Assembly (NCBI GenBank): GCA_010094045.1
Contig: ML986591.1
Coordinates: 141,965 to 205,964 of the forward strand
Direction: 5' to 3'
DNA: 64,000 nucleotides
Source: Lojkania enalia
Taxonomy: Eukaryota > Ascomycota > Dothideomycetes > Pleosporales
The notes under the pieces were generated by a model. The model worked only from the letters and a program-made list of their open reading frames with translations. It ran no database searches and was not told where the DNA came from. A program made the position numbers and the translations under genes. Positions 61,801-64,000 of this stretch are shown here, piece after piece (positions within the stretch are counted from its first letter, which is position 1; every line of letters starts with the position of its first letter).

Positions 61801-64000
61801 ACGCGGATGGCTTGTCCCGGAGCTCAGTGTTGTCCTACAATTTGCGCAGTTATACATTTCTTCTCGTATCGACCTCGACGAGAATGTTCGGACGAATGTG
61901 CCATACGCTAGTTTGGCCTCTGACGGCGGTTCTGAAGCTTTGAAGGCCATTAGAAGCGCAGAGCATCTCGTACTTCGGGATAGCGGGGGTTACTCTCCTC
62001 CTGAAACCTTCAATGACATCGTCAAATGTATTATGGATGCACTAGGAAGTCGAAGGACCAAGAATATCGAGATATCCTCTGAGAACGACATCTCCTTGAA
62101 AGGATCATCAACTCTTTATGGATGGGATGCTAAAGAGATCGTAGACATGTGTTATGTTTGGGATAGAAGACAGACAACCATCAACAGAATCACAGGCGGG
62201 ACCTGGTATACTGAAATTTCTAACCGCCCGAATATCTTAACCTTGTTTTGTCGGGACCTTGGGGAACCTCTCATCCCTGCAGAAGACGGAATAATCTGCT
62301 CATCGTGGAATCCTGTTCCACAAGGCAATGATTACCTCGTAGCATCTGTGAGATGTATGAATAGCCTCCAGATAACACAGAAATCCATACAGAAGGGCCT
62401 CAGAACCCGGATCAAGTTATCCGAGCTTCCAGGATATAAGGTTTTTGAGAGCTGCGACTTTGGTAATGGCATTGGATGTAATCGCCTTCAAGAGTTTAAA
62501 GCCTACCAAGCGAAGGAGATAGGAAGAAATTCCTATGCAAGCGGTGCGGTTATCTTCGGTAATCCTCGTCGCTATTTGGTAAAGCCATGTAAACGGCGAC
62601 GAATGGTTAATATTGACGTCCCTGGCGAGGTGGTCAATACCGTGCCGTCTCCTGTTAGAAGTAATACTGTGCAACCTCATGAAGAAGGAACAGAGGCAAA
62701 TGCTGCGGCAGTCAATCCGGGTCAAGAGGCGGAGGTTTTGGGTAGACAATCAACTGAACACAGACTTGGAGACCCCATGGAAGACGGTTCCGACCATAAC
62801 ATTCCGGCACAGTTGTCCGAGGGCAATATTTCCCCACTGGAAGAGAACGCTCCGACTTCCAGTCCTAGCACTCGCAGTCCATCTCAAGATTCCGGAACTC
62901 TTGAGATACATCAAAGCCAAAGCTCAACAGACTACGGATCAGAATTTTCGCCAATGCACGGCACTGTCGCATGGTCACTGCCCCTGTCTAGTGCACAAGT
63001 CAATAGACAGCCGATATCTGAACAACGTACTACCCTCAACGACGGTCGGAAAATAACATTTCGACAGCTTACTATGATTGCACTAGGCAGTATCATGTCA
63101 AGCTGGAAAATTAGTGACTGGGGCCCGTTTGCCAGGTTTTTTGCAAGACTGGAGCCCCTCTTGGCTGAGGAACACTCTACACGGCACCGGCTCAATGGAC
63201 AGAGCCACGAACTACATTGGCTTCGACCTTTAATAGCAGAAGCTATGAAACTCATCTCTAGTGAAATTGAATCCAAGCGCGAGGCTGAAAAGTTTGTCAG
63301 ACTAGGCATGCGACGGATGAAAACGTTTGTTGGAACACCCGAAGAAGCTCCACCGCCCTACTTTGGACTTTCCCCGGACGGTGAAGAAGATCTTAGTAGC
63401 ACCTGCATTCTGGACCAGATCAGATCTGCAATGTCAAAATGCCCACGCTATATAAAATCATTGATTGCGCTTCAAATTGCATGGGAAGTCGTTTACGATA
63501 ATATTGGTGAAACATTGATCCCCTTTGAGATTACGCAGCAGCCATTGTGCCAGTCAAAATGGCTTCAAGAGATTTTGAAGGACGACAACGAAGATAACCT
63601 ACGATGGGATCTGGACAGTCCGGATGCATCTGAAGCCATATTTGCGTGCATAGCGATGTTTGAATCGGGCTATTTGAATCTCGAACCGAACGAGTTAAAA
63701 TCTGTCATAGGTATTTCGTCTGGAGGCGACATCCTTTTATCTGGTGCTCTTGTTAGTAATCCGTGCGGGGAAAGGGTGCAGATTATTAAAAGAATTCCCG
63801 GAAAAGTTGGAGTTCACCCTGAATCAACCTCGTTGCTTGCGTCACCGGAGTGGAAGGCTTCGCATTTATCTGTGGCAGATTGGCGTAATGTCTTCCATGG
63901 TCCGTTCAATGGAGAATTGGAAAACTGCTTCCGGGGAACAACACTTCATCTTAGACTTACTGGTCGTACGCTACCCTTCTTAGGTGGCGTCAATGCTTGT
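58879..64000 (+). CDS. Giant uncharacterised fungal protein, 3'-partial
   Basis: Exons 58879-59075, 59138-59243 and 59378 to beyond 64000; 1,642 residues visible with no stop. The third exon is open for 1,541 codons. The gene is cut by the window edge. The N-terminal 150 residues (RRDAAEQGSYHQTARKLGI, SLIKAYGTRASEIA, DATSLWAAATSG, then IAVHLLACIISRAW) resemble a segment I recall at the start of many unnamed ascomycete proteins. No P-loop, helicase, protease, kinase or repeat motif is evident. A basic KRRR near residue 1172 precedes a Ser/Pro/Glu-rich disordered linker (about 1175-1295), then another folded part with IRSAMSKCPRYIKSLIAL. No signal peptide or transmembrane segment is seen, so a cytosolic or nuclear protein is likely. 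The first donor is GTCAGT; branch GCTAAC precedes exon 3. Function unknown. Confidence 0.85.

Overview
The window is nuclear DNA of a filamentous ascomycete (Pezizomycotina). The evidence is short GT-AG introns of about 45-190 nt in most genes, often with a CTAAC- or CTGAC-like branch site, plus gene content typical of that group: a DNMT5-type methyltransferase/SNF2 fusion, UDP-galactopyranose mutase, a Crh-type cell-wall transglycosylase, an Ace2/Swi5-type zinc-finger factor and a HET-domain relic. I cannot fix the class or genus from sequence alone.

Layout. 1.8-9.0 kb, minus strand: a KxDL (BLOC-1) protein, Sec18/NSF and a 2H-phosphoesterase. 9.8-16.6 kb, plus strand: one very large DNMT5 gene. 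16.6-22 kb: a decayed tract with an unidentified pseudogene, an imperfect tandem repeat and a cytochrome P450 pseudogene. 22.5-36.8 kb: an intact housekeeping block with the Ace2-like factor, ubiquitin-eS31 fusion, allantoinase, a DUF1917 (Bles03-like) protein, primase small subunit, prohibitin 2 and an ERGIC-53/Emp47-like cargo lectin. 38.4-41.4 kb: relics including a broken HET-domain gene. 41.9-57.6 kb: Ade2, ribosomal protein eL18, a triose-phosphate-transporter-family membrane protein, UDP-galactopyranose mutase, glutamate-5-semialdehyde dehydrogenase, a Crh-type GH16 protein and a GH20 hexosaminidase. 58.9-64.0 kb: a giant uncharacterised gene that runs off the right edge.

How the genes relate. 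Eukaryotic genes are not in operons here, and most neighbours are functionally independent. Themes recur: secretory and endolysosomal traffic (Sec18, KxDL protein, cargo lectin), cell wall and sugar nucleotides (galactopyranose mutase, Crh protein, hexosaminidase, the DMT transporter), nitrogen and nucleotide metabolism (allantoinase, Ade2, Pro2), and chromatin or replication (DNMT5, primase). Gene-dense stretches alternate with decayed ones.

The most interesting items are the giant unnamed protein (1,642 residues visible, no recognisable catalytic motif), the DNMT5 gene with unusual motif variants, a 6-nt microexon in the transporter gene, and clusters of multiply broken genes. Exon boundaries were derived by hand from frame continuity and splice consensus. 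Summed coding lengths are divisible by three for every intact spliced model given.
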